Origin: Sulfurospirillum sp.
GTDB lineage: Bacteria > Campylobacterota > Campylobacteria > Campylobacterales > QNZT01
Length of the DNA stretch: 11,796 nucleotides
Direction: 5' to 3'
NCBI GenBank assembly: GCA_003978405.1
Contig: QNZU01000018.1
Span: forward strand, 1-11,796
Below are positions 1-6,107 of the stretch, piece by piece (position 1 is the first letter of the stretch; every line of letters begins with the position of its first letter). A program made the translations under genes and the position numbers. A model generated the notes under the pieces. The model had not been told where the DNA came from. It did not search any database and was given only the letters and a program-made list of their open reading frames with translations.

Positions 1-880
1 ATTTATCTTTTAGATCTATCAATCCTCTCATAGCATAGGGCGAGGAGCAATCCATCCTGATCTTTTCATCATGATCTAAGTGCATAAAGCCAAACTGCTC
101 ATCAACATAATCATGAAGTATATCCATATCGAGTCCATAAGTGCTCTTAATAGCCCTATAATACTCCATCCCACTTCCACCAAGACAATCTGCACCTATC
201 TTGATACCGGCACTTTTGATAGCATCTATATCAATGATGTTTTTAAGATCACTCACATAGTTTGATACAAAGTCAAAATGGTGTAGATGTTTTGAGTTTT
301 GTGCCTCTTCTATAGATAGATATTTCACACCTTTAAGAGAGTTTTCTAACAGTTCATTTGCTCTGTTTTCTATCCACTTTGTCACATCTGTATCGGCTGG
401 ACCCCCATCAGGAGTGTTGTATTTGATACCACCGTCACTTGGCGGATTGTGAGAAGGGGTGATGACTATGCCGTCACTCTTGTCATTGGTACCAATGTTC
501 TCACAAATGATTGCATGAGAGATGGCGGGAGTTGGAGTGTAGCCGTTATCTTTGGCGATATAGGTTTCAACCCCGTTTGCTATCAAGACTGATATGGCGG
601 TCAGTTCCGCAGGATATGAAAGAGCATGGGTGTCTTTTGCTAAAAAGAGCTTTCCGTTGATGCCCTGACTACTTCTATAATCACATATTGCTTGAGTGAT
701 GGCAAGTATATGATTTTGATTAAAGCTTTTTTGAGTTGCCTTTCCTCTGTGTCCTGAAGTGCCAAAAGATACTTTGTGTTTGGCTTCACTATGAATAGGC
801 TTAAGAAGATAAAAATCACTTATTAGTTTAGGGATATTTTCAAGTCGGTTTTTTGAAGGTAGAAGTCCAGCTTTTGACAT
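1..880 (-). CDS. pgm: Phosphoglucomutase (alpha-D-glucose-1,6-bisphosphate-dependent), C-terminus cut by window edge
   Basis: This enzyme interconverts glucose 1-phosphate and glucose 6-phosphate in the cytoplasm, feeding glycogen and nucleotide-sugar synthesis. The frame is open from ATG at 880 to the left edge, giving 293 residues of a family usually near 550. Visible motifs are SFGTSGHRG at about residues 38-46 and the catalytic phosphoserine loop TPSHNPPSDGGIKYN at about 141-155, with Ser143 as the phosphorylated residue. The stretch IRMDCSSPYAM near the edge is also typical of the E. coli Pgm branch rather than the phosphomannomutase/GlmM branch. The metal-binding DxDxDR loop should lie just beyond the window. 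The start is supported by AAGGAT eight bases upstream. The gene appears monocistronic in what can be seen, and its promoter lies within 60 bases. Family assignment is firm; the exact sugar preference is inferred from similarity. Confidence 0.93.
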   Translation of the reverse strand, partial: MSKAGLLPSKNRLENIPKLISDFYLLKPIHSEAKHKVSFGTSGHRGKATQKSFNQNHILAITQAICDYRSSQGINGKLFLAKDTHALSYPAELTAISVLIANGVETYIAKDNGYTPTPAISHAIICENIGTNDKSDGIVITPSHNPPSDGGIKYNTPDGGPADTDVTKWIENRANELLENSLKGVKYLSIEEAQNSKHLHHFDFVSNYVSDLKNIIDIDAIKSAGIKIGADCLGGSGMEYYRAIKSTYGLDMDILHDYVDEQFGFMHLDHDEKIRMDCSSPYAMRGLIDLKDK

Positions 881-907
881 ATTTTAATCCTTGGTTTTTG
901 TATAGAG

Positions 908-937
908 ATTATATCGGCAAAAGGTGAAATTATTTTA
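908..937 (-). promoter_or_regulatory. pgm promoter, sigma70 -10 overlapping a sigma28-like element
   Basis: On the minus strand a perfect TATAAT (908-913) sits about 28 bases before the pgm start codon. The same bases form GCCGATAT (911-918), which matches seven of eight positions of the FliA -10 consensus GCCGATAA. Exactly 11 bases upstream lies TAAAATAA (930-937), a partial match to the FliA -35 TAAAGTTT. No good sigma70 -35 is seen, which is usual in Campylobacterota. The site is a promoter with fair certainty; which sigma factor uses it is open. Confidence 0.55.
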
Positions 938-949
938 ATGGGGTGAGGA

Positions 950-957
950 GGGGGGGG
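950..957. repeat. Homopolymeric G8 tract
   Basis: Eight consecutive G on the plus strand follow a purine-rich run (from 940). On the pgm strand this is C8, lying about 13 bases upstream of the sigma28-like -35 element. Tracts of eight or more G/C are mutable in Campylobacter and Helicobacter. Here the tract lies outside any gene and outside the -35/-10 spacer, so any effect would be indirect. Confidence 0.6.
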
Positions 958-963
958 TAGGAT

Positions 964-985
964 AAACGGAGCAAAAGCTCCATTT
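964..985 (-). terminator. Hairpin terminator after the lipoprotein gene
   Basis: The arms AAACGGAGC and GCTCCATTT pair around an AAAA loop (nine pairs, one G-T wobble). On the minus strand the hairpin starts a few bases after the stop codon of the lipoprotein gene and is followed by the short T-rich run GTTTATCC. The T tract is poor, so termination may be partial. The stem is close to symmetrical and could also act on plus-strand transcripts. Confidence 0.6.
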
Positions 986-989
986 ACAT

Positions 990-2240
990 TTATGGGTTAA
1001 CTTTAAGTACTACCCAATCAGTTTCATCAGACTTATTATATCGTTTATCAATAACTTTTACTTTAACTCGAACACATTTATCTGCTGCTTTTCCACATGC
1101 ATATTGTTTTATTGTAGTAAGGCCTACTACATCACCTGCAGCTGATGTTGTTGAAGAAATTGATTCGTGTGTTCCATCATCAAGGTCCTTATTAAAACAA
1201 TCTGGATATATATAGTCACCCGTTTGAGGTTCATAATCACAACTTCCATTTTTAGGATTATAACTTTGTGCTGTCCATTGGCACTCTAATTTTTGATGAT
1301 CACCTGGGCAGTCGTTTGTGCTATCTTTACAAGTTAGGTAGAAATTGTGCTCTTTTGTTAAATTACCTTTATGTGGTGTTTTAAGTTGTTTATCATCATA
1401 TATTCCTAATTTTGCAGTAGGTTTATCATGCTCTATAACTTTCAATTGCTCACATGACTTCTCTACTCCCTCGACATAAAGACATATATTTTTGTCCCCT
1501 AATTGAGTTATGTTAAGATCTGTTACTGTGCCACATCCTGTTTTAAGAAGTTGACCGTTCTCTTTAATCTTCCACTCACAAGTTGTATAGTGTGATAGAT
1601 CCACTGTTGGCTTAATATAGAAAGAACATCCTTGTTTAACTTCATTTATAGGTGTAGTAGCAGTTTGATCTGGAGTTCTATATATGTTAAAATCAAGATT
1701 AGTAGGTTGATTTTGAGTTTTGTCAATCACAACTCTTCTACAATCAAGTTTTTTCCTATCTTCTATCTGACCGACCTTTTTCTTAATTTCACCATCGGCA
1801 TTAAAGTCAGTTACTCCACCATTATTTAAATTTGATGATAGACCGTTGTTGTCAATCACTTCAAGACATACATATTTGGTACCACTGTAGTTGCTAAAAT
1901 CGATCTCTACATTGTTACACTGATCTTCTTTAACCAACTTTTTGTTTATTGCTTTATTATTTTCATCCATATCTGCAATATACCAGTTACATTTTGTAAC
2001 TTGACCATCATTATCTTCGCTATTAAGCCCGTTTAACAAGAGTGTAGTCTTCCCGTTATCCAATATATATTGACCATTTGATCCGACTTTTACATTAGCA
2101 TTTTGCTCATCTGCAATCTTTGGTACCGGTGGCTCACCAATATCCTTACAACAGTTACTGTTACCACCACATCCGATACTAAATAACACGGCACTTAGTA
2201 CCAACGAACTTCCTATAGCTATCTTAGAAAAGTTACTCAT
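990..2240 (-). CDS. Cysteine-rich lipoprotein with PKD/Ig-like repeats, function unknown
   Basis: I do not recognise a named gene. The 416-residue product starts with a hydrophobic signal sequence ending in FSIGC, a lipobox that would make Cys24 the lipidated N-terminus, so it is probably anchored in the outer membrane facing the periplasm or outside. Residues from about 37 to 172 resemble a PKD (Ig-like beta-sandwich) domain, with NSEDNDGQV at 73-81 and the closing VCLEVIDNNG. Two further modules follow, at about 180-270 and 275-416. Each carries a C-x-W (84/86, 221/223, 320/322), and the first two close with a CLxV strand (125, 253). Eighteen cysteines besides Cys24 suggest several disulfides. 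The ATG at 2240 has AAGGAG seven bases upstream. It is transcribed alone, with its own promoter and terminator. An adhesive or cell-surface binding role is only a guess from PKD domains elsewhere. Confidence 0.75.
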   Translation of the reverse strand: MSNFSKIAIGSSLVLSAVLFSIGCGGNSNCCKDIGEPPVPKIADEQNANVKVGSNGQYILDNGKTTLLLNGLNSEDNDGQVTKCNWYIADMDENNKAINKKLVKEDQCNNVEIDFSNYSGTKYVCLEVIDNNGLSSNLNNGGVTDFNADGEIKKKVGQIEDRKKLDCRRVVIDKTQNQPTNLDFNIYRTPDQTATTPINEVKQGCSFYIKPTVDLSHYTTCEWKIKENGQLLKTGCGTVTDLNITQLGDKNICLYVEGVEKSCEQLKVIEHDKPTAKLGIYDDKQLKTPHKGNLTKEHNFYLTCKDSTNDCPGDHQKLECQWTAQSYNPKNGSCDYEPQTGDYIYPDCFNKDLDDGTHESISSTTSAAGDVVGLTTIKQYACGKAADKCVRVKVKVIDKRYNKSDETDWVVLKVNP

Positions 2241-2263
2241 TCATATACTCCTTAAAATTAAAT

Positions 2264-2277
2264 TTGCACCTATTATA
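2264..2277 (-). promoter_or_regulatory. Lipoprotein gene promoter -10 and start-site motif
   Basis: On the minus strand a perfect TATAAT (2272-2277) is followed at once by AGGTGCA, placing transcription start about 25 bases before the ATG at 2240. The combined string AATAGGTGCA (2265-2274) recurs in the leader of the divergent transporter gene. No clear -35 is seen, only AT-rich DNA. Confidence 0.55.
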
Positions 2278-2372
2278 TAAATTAATTATTAAAAGTTTCT
2301 TTAAAATAGTTTAATTTTTTTAAATAATAGGCTCTTTTTAATGGAAATAGAGATAATTTGGAGGAGTTTTAA

Positions 2373-2417
2373 ATGCATTTACTATATCATAGATTTTTAT
2401 TTTTGGACTTTGGTTGA
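2373..2417 (+). CDS. Possible 14-residue leader peptide upstream of the cation transporter
   Basis: A short reading frame, MHLLYHRFLFLDFG, begins at an ATG preceded by GGAGGAG six bases away, one of the strongest ribosome sites in the window. It ends with TGA 53 bases before the transporter start. It is rich in Leu and Phe and has no known relative that I recognise. If the transporter transcript starts near 2437, as the downstream motif suggests, this frame would lie outside that transcript and would need a promoter further upstream. It may be a chance ORF. Confidence 0.2.
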   Translation: MHLLYHRFLFLDFG

Positions 2418-2423
2418 ATTTTT

Positions 2424-2445
2424 TGCACTAAAAAATAGGTGCACC
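2424..2445 (+). promoter_or_regulatory. Operator-like dyad in the transporter upstream region
   Basis: TGCAC (2424-2428) and GTGCA (2439-2443) form an inverted repeat with ten bases between them, and the right arm sits in the 8-base palindrome GGTGCACC (2438-2445). The right half contains AATAGGTGCA (2434-2443), identical to the motif at the start site of the divergent lipoprotein gene. By analogy, AAAAAT at 2431-2436 would be a weak -10. A regulator binding both genes is inferred, not shown. Confidence 0.35.
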
Positions 2446-2470
2446 TTCTAAGAGTATATAAGGAATCAGA

Positions 2471-3355
2471 ATGAAAGCACAAAAAAGAGCTACTGTAGTT
2501 GCAAGTGCCATTTCGACACTGCTTATACTGCTAAAGTTGGTTATAGGTATTTTGAGTGGTTCAGTTGCTGTTTTGGCAAGTGCTATTGATTCGGTACTTG
2601 ATCTGATCGTATCACTCTTTAACTATTTTGCTATCTCAAAAGTAGAAGAGAGTGAAGATGAGAAGTTTAACTACGGAAAAGGTAAGATCGAGGCATTAGC
2701 AGCGGTAATTGAGGGGACTGTTATCACAGTTTCAGGCATTTATATATTTTATAGTGCTGTGATGAAGTATATTCATAAAGATAGAGTTGAGCTTTTGGAT
2801 ACATCTATTTTGGTGATGCTTATCTCTTTGGTTATTACCATAGCACTTGTTTTTTATCTAAACAAGGTTGCAAAAGCTACAAATTCACTGGTCATTCGTT
2901 CAGATGCTCTGCACTATAAAACTGATATCTATACAAATGTGGCGATTTTGGTATCATTGGTACTAGTTAAATTTACCGGTCTTGAATTTATCGATTCTTT
3001 GATTGGTGGAGCGATAGCGATATATATCATCTACTCCGCATATGAGATCATCAGTGAGGGGGTATATATACTTCTTGATGGAGCTTTGGATAAGGAGCTT
3101 GTTGAAAAGATCAAATATATTTTAGATCACGAAGAGGGCATAAACGGGTATCATTTTCTCAAAACCAGACACTCAGCAAATACAAACTTTGTTGATGTTC
3201 ATCTGGTATTTACCCCTGAAATTTTACTTCTTGAAGCTCACCGTATCAGTGATAGGATTGAAGAGAAAATCAGAGCTTTAGACACAAAGAATAGATGGGT
3301 TTTTAATATCCATCTAGATCCATATGATGATAGTGAGATAAATCCAGATGGTTAA
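2471..3355 (+). CDS. Cation diffusion facilitator transporter (FieF-type)
   Basis: This is an inner-membrane carrier of the CDF family, which exports divalent metals such as Zn2+ or Fe2+ in exchange for protons. The 294-residue length matches bacterial FieF (about 300). Six membrane segments can be placed between residues 8 and 200. The transport-site ligands are visible: D40 and D44 in the second segment (SAIDSVLDL) and H148 and D152 in the fifth (DALHYKTDI), the DD-HD tetrad of FieF. NYGKGKIEALAA at 67-78 is the conserved loop after the second segment. The C-terminal cytoplasmic domain (about 205-294) includes KTRHSANTNFVDVHL and ends in HLDP, as in metal-binding CDF tails. The start is supported by AAGGA seven bases upstream. 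The metal cannot be decided from sequence alone. The gene is divergent from the lipoprotein gene and converges on the flagellar chaperone cluster with a two-base gap. Confidence 0.92.
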   Translation: MKAQKRATVVASAISTLLILLKLVIGILSGSVAVLASAIDSVLDLIVSLFNYFAISKVEESEDEKFNYGKGKIEALAAVIEGTVITVSGIYIFYSAVMKYIHKDRVELLDTSILVMLISLVITIALVFYLNKVAKATNSLVIRSDALHYKTDIYTNVAILVSLVLVKFTGLEFIDSLIGGAIAIYIIYSAYEIISEGVYILLDGALDKELVEKIKYILDHEEGINGYHFLKTRHSANTNFVDVHLVFTPEILLLEAHRISDRIEEKIRALDTKNRWVFNIHLDPYDDSEINPDG

Positions 3356-3357
3356 AC

Positions 3358-3615
3358 TTAGATATTTTGGATGAAGTTTGCTTCATTGGCTTGAGTCTGC
3401 ACAAAATGAAGCTGCTTTTTGACCTTTTGCAACTCTTTTAGGCTATCTTGATGAATTGTAGTAGCTTTTTTCAAAGCTTCTACAATAAGAGCCTTTGCTT
3501 CTATCAGATCATCTTCGTTACTAAAATCAGGTATATCTTTGCATAGTCTTTGAATCTCAAAAAACTCTTCATTGACCAGTGCAATCATAAAGCTATTAAG
3601 CCACTGCCGGCTCAT
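3358..3615 (-). CDS. Small helical protein in the FliT position, possible flagellar chaperone
   Basis: The product is an 85-residue, mostly helical protein with no signal sequence and a charged heptad-like second half (residues 38-75). It overlaps the 3' end of fliS by 20 bases and has its own good ribosome site, AGGAG seven bases before ATG. In enterics the gene after fliS is fliT, the FliD chaperone; in Campylobacter an unnamed small gene sits here. Size, helix content and position fit a FliT-like role, but I see no diagnostic FliT motif, so this is an inference from context. It is the last gene of the flaG-fliD-fliS run, and its stop codon lies two bases from that of the convergent transporter, so no separate terminator fits between them. 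Confidence 0.7.
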   Translation of the reverse strand: MSRQWLNSFMIALVNEEFFEIQRLCKDIPDFSNEDDLIEAKALIVEALKKATTIHQDSLKELQKVKKQLHFVQTQANEANFIQNI

Positions 3616-3973
3616 TTTGTGTCTCCTCTTTCCATGCTTCTAGTAATACAGAGGCTACATTGATAGCTTCTTCTATTTTTGTTAGAGAGTTTTCTAAATT
3701 GGCTTCACTAAGAAGCTTGAGTTGGTAGTTATATAAGCCGTGAAGATAGTGTGCTATCTCACCTCCATCAAAGTTTAGAGTTGCTATGAGTTCTACATAG
3801 ATGGCAGTTGCTCTGTTGATGTAATAGACTCTTTTTTCAATCTCTCCCTCATTTATAGCTCTTTTTGCCTGTGAAGTAAATTTTAGTATCCCCTCATATA
3901 ACATTTGAGTTAGTTTATATGGTGATTCTACCATGACTGAATTTTGAGCATAAGCATTATATCCGTTTTTCAT
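3596..3973 (-). CDS. fliS: Flagellin export chaperone FliS
   Basis: FliS is a cytoplasmic four-helix chaperone that binds the C-terminal helix of flagellin and keeps it unpolymerised until export. The 125-residue length is typical. Family hallmarks are the N-terminal NAYAQNSVMVESPYKLTQMLYEG (residues 5-27, matching the family's Y-x-x-x-x-V-x-T-A-S-P-x-x-L-I-x-x-L-Y-D-G), a central block with INRATAIYVELIATLNFDGGEIA, and LYNYQLKLLSEAN. The start lies 16 bases after the fliD stop, with AAGGA nine bases upstream of the ATG. The flagellins themselves are not in the window. It belongs to the flaG-fliD-fliS transcript, expected to be a late (sigma28) class. Confidence 0.95.
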   Translation of the reverse strand: MKNGYNAYAQNSVMVESPYKLTQMLYEGILKFTSQAKRAINEGEIEKRVYYINRATAIYVELIATLNFDGGEIAHYLHGLYNYQLKLLSEANLENSLTKIEEAINVASVLLEAWKEETQNEPAVA

Positions 3974-3989
3974 CCTCTTTTATCCTTTC

Positions 3990-5309
3990 TTATCTTTTTG
4001 CATATTGGGCTTCAATCATTGAAGTTAACATATCTGATGAACTTTTTAGAGTTCCTATTACCTGATCAAATGAGGCAAATTTTTTATGTAAAATCTCAAA
4101 TCTAGTCTCAAGGGATTTTTTTGATTTTTCAAGAAGATCCGCAAGAGATTTTGATCTATCATCAAGATTTGATTGTAGTGACTTTAACGGTCCACTGCTT
4201 TTTGTAGTCAATTCAAACAGTGTAGTGTCAAATTTTCTAAATAGACCTTTATTATCTGCAGTTCCTACGAAAAAACTTTTAAAATCTTCTGGATCATTTT
4301 TCAAAGAGTCTTTGAATTTATCTTCATTAAATGACAGAGTACCTTTTTTATCGATATCCAATCCAAAATCATTTGCCATTTTACCATTGGCTGAAAATGT
4401 AGTATCCAAAACATCTCTTAAACGATTTTTGATATCTCTAATCTCACTGCTTCCTTGAAAAACTGCACCTACTTTTTTATCTGCATTGTAACTAGTAAGA
4501 TCAGAGATTAGTTTTACACTTTCGTTGTATTTATCTACAAAGCTTTTTACTTCATCGGTAATCTTTTGTGTATCTTTTTCGATGTGAAGAGTTGTGACTC
4601 CTTTTTGGTTAAGAGTGATATCTACTCCATCAACAATATTTTCTATATGATTTGAAGCTTGAGTGATGGTTACATTATCTACTTTGAACTTTGCATCTGT
4701 TGGTGTTTGAGCATTGTAAAATCGTATCTTACCTGATGTATGTATAGTGTTTTCAACTCCGGTATCTTTGGCTTTTAAGACGAGTCTAAAAGGTTTATCA
4801 CCTCCAACATCAAGAACTTTTCCAGATACTTTGCCATCTGTCTCTTTTTCAATTCTTTTGCTGATAGTCTCAAGTGTATCAGTATCACTAATATCTATAT
4901 CATAAGTGTTATCGTTGATACTAATATGCATAGTTCCAGCTCCTATGGCTGTATCTTTATCTTCATATTTTGCAGACTGTTTGATACTGTTTGTTGCCAG
5001 TTTGAGAACTTGTATTTTGAGATCTTGCTCTTTAACAGTATCAGCAACTTTTGCACTTACTGAGTCACCTTCGAGTGTCGTAGTAGTTGCATCATAGTGT
5101 GATTGGTCTGCTAGTTTAGTAGAGAGATCGTATAAACCATTTAATAGGTTTTTTATAGATTTAAGACCCTCTTGCTTGAGCTTTACCTCTTCTTGATTTC
5201 TCTCAATCGGCTTGATTTGAGCATCAGTGTCTGCTTGTTTTAACTTATCAAGTAGATCAGAGCTTAATACACCGCTACTTCCGATTCCTAGTGTTGTAAT
5301 TCCAGCCAT
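3990..5309 (-). CDS. fliD: Flagellar filament cap protein FliD (HAP2)
   Basis: FliD is exported to the filament tip, where an oligomeric cap guides flagellin assembly. The 439 residues contain an N-terminal FliD domain (about 5-110, beginning ITTLGIGSSGVLSSDLLDKL and followed by a helical segment), a variable central region (about 110-215) and the C-terminal FliD domain (about 215-439), closing with a long helix and LTSMIEAQYAKR. There are no cysteines and no signal peptide, as usual for type III-exported axial proteins. It is much shorter than Campylobacter and Helicobacter FliD (about 640-685) and close to enteric FliD (about 470), meaning fewer outer domains. The ATG at 5309 has AGGAG six bases upstream. 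It follows flaG by nine bases as read, and would overlap it as TAATG if the flaG frameshift were undone. Confidence 0.95.
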   Translation of the reverse strand: MAGITTLGIGSSGVLSSDLLDKLKQADTDAQIKPIERNQEEVKLKQEGLKSIKNLLNGLYDLSTKLADQSHYDATTTTLEGDSVSAKVADTVKEQDLKIQVLKLATNSIKQSAKYEDKDTAIGAGTMHISINDNTYDIDISDTDTLETISKRIEKETDGKVSGKVLDVGGDKPFRLVLKAKDTGVENTIHTSGKIRFYNAQTPTDAKFKVDNVTITQASNHIENIVDGVDITLNQKGVTTLHIEKDTQKITDEVKSFVDKYNESVKLISDLTSYNADKKVGAVFQGSSEIRDIKNRLRDVLDTTFSANGKMANDFGLDIDKKGTLSFNEDKFKDSLKNDPEDFKSFFVGTADNKGLFRKFDTTLFELTTKSSGPLKSLQSNLDDRSKSLADLLEKSKKSLETRFEILHKKFASFDQVIGTLKSSSDMLTSMIEAQYAKR

Positions 5310-5318
5310 TATGCTCTC

Positions 5319-5636
5319 CTATCTAGTAATTTTCCAAGTGACTCTGCTTGGGAGTTTTCTTATAACTTTGCCACTATCTTTATCAGTAACATTGATATAG
5401 ACTTGATTTAACTCTTTGTCATATCCAAAGCTAATGTTAACAGACTCTTTTTGAGCTTGTTGATTTAGATCATTGACAAGCTTGTCTATATCAGTAGAAC
5501 TGTTTTTATCGATATCCATACTCTTACTAGTTGAATGAACCTTTATGCTGTTATTCTCATTTACAACACTATTACCCGCCGAAGTGGCAGGTGTAAATTG
5601 TGTTGTAGGTTGAATATTCGAGCTAACTAAAACCAT
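5319..5636 (-). CDS. flaG: FlaG-family protein, 3' end apparently frameshifted
   Basis: FlaG-family proteins are linked to flagellar filament length; loss gives long filaments in Campylobacter. The 105-residue product has a Ser/Thr/Asn-rich, probably disordered N-terminal half and the family core, NISFGYDKELNQVYINVTDKDSGKVIRKLPS. Relatives continue in a short helix after the IRKLP motif; here the frame instead reads RVTWKITR and stops at 5319. Skipping one base near 5342-5345 gives ESLGKLLDRRA and a TAA that overlaps the fliD ATG as TAATG. The frame therefore looks one base too long (see findings). The start is set at ATG 5636, with AAGGAG five bases upstream; the in-frame GTG at 5642 abuts that site and is unlikely. 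Whether the short end still works is unknown. Confidence 0.85.
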   Translation of the reverse strand: MVLVSSNIQPTTQFTPATSAGNSVVNENNSIKVHSTSKSMDIDKNSSTDIDKLVNDLNQQAQKESVNISFGYDKELNQVYINVTDKDSGKVIRKLPSRVTWKITR

Positions 5637-5669
5637 AACCACTCCTTTGATTGGGTTTTTCTACAACTT

Positions 5670-5688
5670 ATATCGGTAAACTTTTTTT
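5670..5688 (-). promoter_or_regulatory. Sigma28-type -10 for flaG-fliD-fliS
   Basis: On the minus strand ACCGATAT (5670-5677) lies about 34 bases before the flaG ATG and fits the Campylobacterota FliA -10 (CGATAT). It is preceded by AAAAAAAGTTT. The consensus -35 is not present at N11 (the bases there read GATGGTGT). Sigma28 -35 boxes are often weak in this group, and a late-class promoter is expected in front of flaG-fliD. Confidence 0.55.
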
Positions 5689-5728
5689 ACACCATCATAT
5701 ATTCCAATAAAAAAACTCAATTTTTAGA

Positions 5729-5766
5729 TAAAATAATCCAAATGTTTACTTTTGGTTACAAAGGAG
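5729..5766 (+). promoter_or_regulatory. Putative sigma70 -10 and ribosome site of the receiver-like gene
   Basis: TAAAAT at 5729-5734 is a plausible -10 in AT-rich DNA without an evident -35. AAGGAG at 5761-5766 lies five bases from the ATG at 5772, and decides that start over the ATG at 5742, which has no ribosome site. Confidence 0.35.
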
Positions 5767-5771
5767 CTAGT

Positions 5772-6107
5772 ATGAAGATTGCTTTAAAGTGCAAATCGGT
5801 TTTGATTTCCAAAGCATTGGAGTTTTACCTAAAAGAGTATCTTACGGAAGAGGATAAAGCCGAGATTATTGTAGCAGACCATCATTTGGAGGGGGTTGAA
5901 AACCTTTTTTTGATATCAAAAGACAAAGATGCCAATTTGAGTGTCCCTTTTACTAAAGAGATGCTTCTTGATGCACTTGAAGAGTTTGATTACAAAAATC
6001 GCCAAAAGAGCAAAGAGGAGATACAGATGCAAAAGATTGTAGAGGAAATCTCCCAAAAACAGAAAAAAAAGATTGACAAAATCATCAAAAGTTACTCTAA
6101 TGGCTAA
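5772..6107 (+). CDS. Conserved small protein before rsmD-flgI, degenerate receiver-like fold
   Basis: The 111-residue product occupies the position of C. jejuni Cj1460, an uncharacterised gene before rsmD and flgI. The N-terminus (MKIALKCKSVLISKALEFYLKEYL) reads like the first strand and helix of a CheY-type receiver. AEIIVADHH suggests a second strand with acidic residues, and LSVPFTKEMLLDALEEF (about 56-72) resembles the receiver ending KPFxxxxLLxxL, but with Val in place of the conserved Lys. The protein is too short for a full receiver: a central strand or two with their helices, and a clear phosphoacceptor Asp, are missing. The last 35 residues are a lysine- and glutamate-rich coiled-coil-like helix. 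Its stop overlaps the rsmD start by eight bases, so the two are probably co-translated. A regulatory or scaffolding role in flagellar biogenesis is possible but unproven. Confidence 0.8.
   Translation: MKIALKCKSVLISKALEFYLKEYLTEEDKAEIIVADHHLEGVENLFLISKDKDANLSVPFTKEMLLDALEEFDYKNRQKSKEEIQMQKIVEEISQKQKKKIDKIIKSYSNG

Noticed and set aside
80..265. Plus-strand 61-residue frame inside pgm
   Set aside because: It is antisense to a clearly coding phosphoglucomutase frame and shows no ribosome site or recognisable protein.
2412..2426. Sigma54-like GG...TTTTTTGC upstream of the cation transporter
   Set aside because: GG and GC are separated by 11 bases rather than the required ten, and the -24 region reads TTGGTT rather than TTGGCA/TTGGAA.
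5742..5771. Longer N-terminus for the receiver-like protein starting at ATG 5742
   Set aside because: No ribosome site precedes it, whereas ATG 5772 has AAGGAG five bases upstream and begins a normal first strand.
6073..6099. TTG start for rsmD at 6073
   Set aside because: It adds nine residues without family support and has no ribosome site; ATG 6100 fits the usual RsmD N-terminus.
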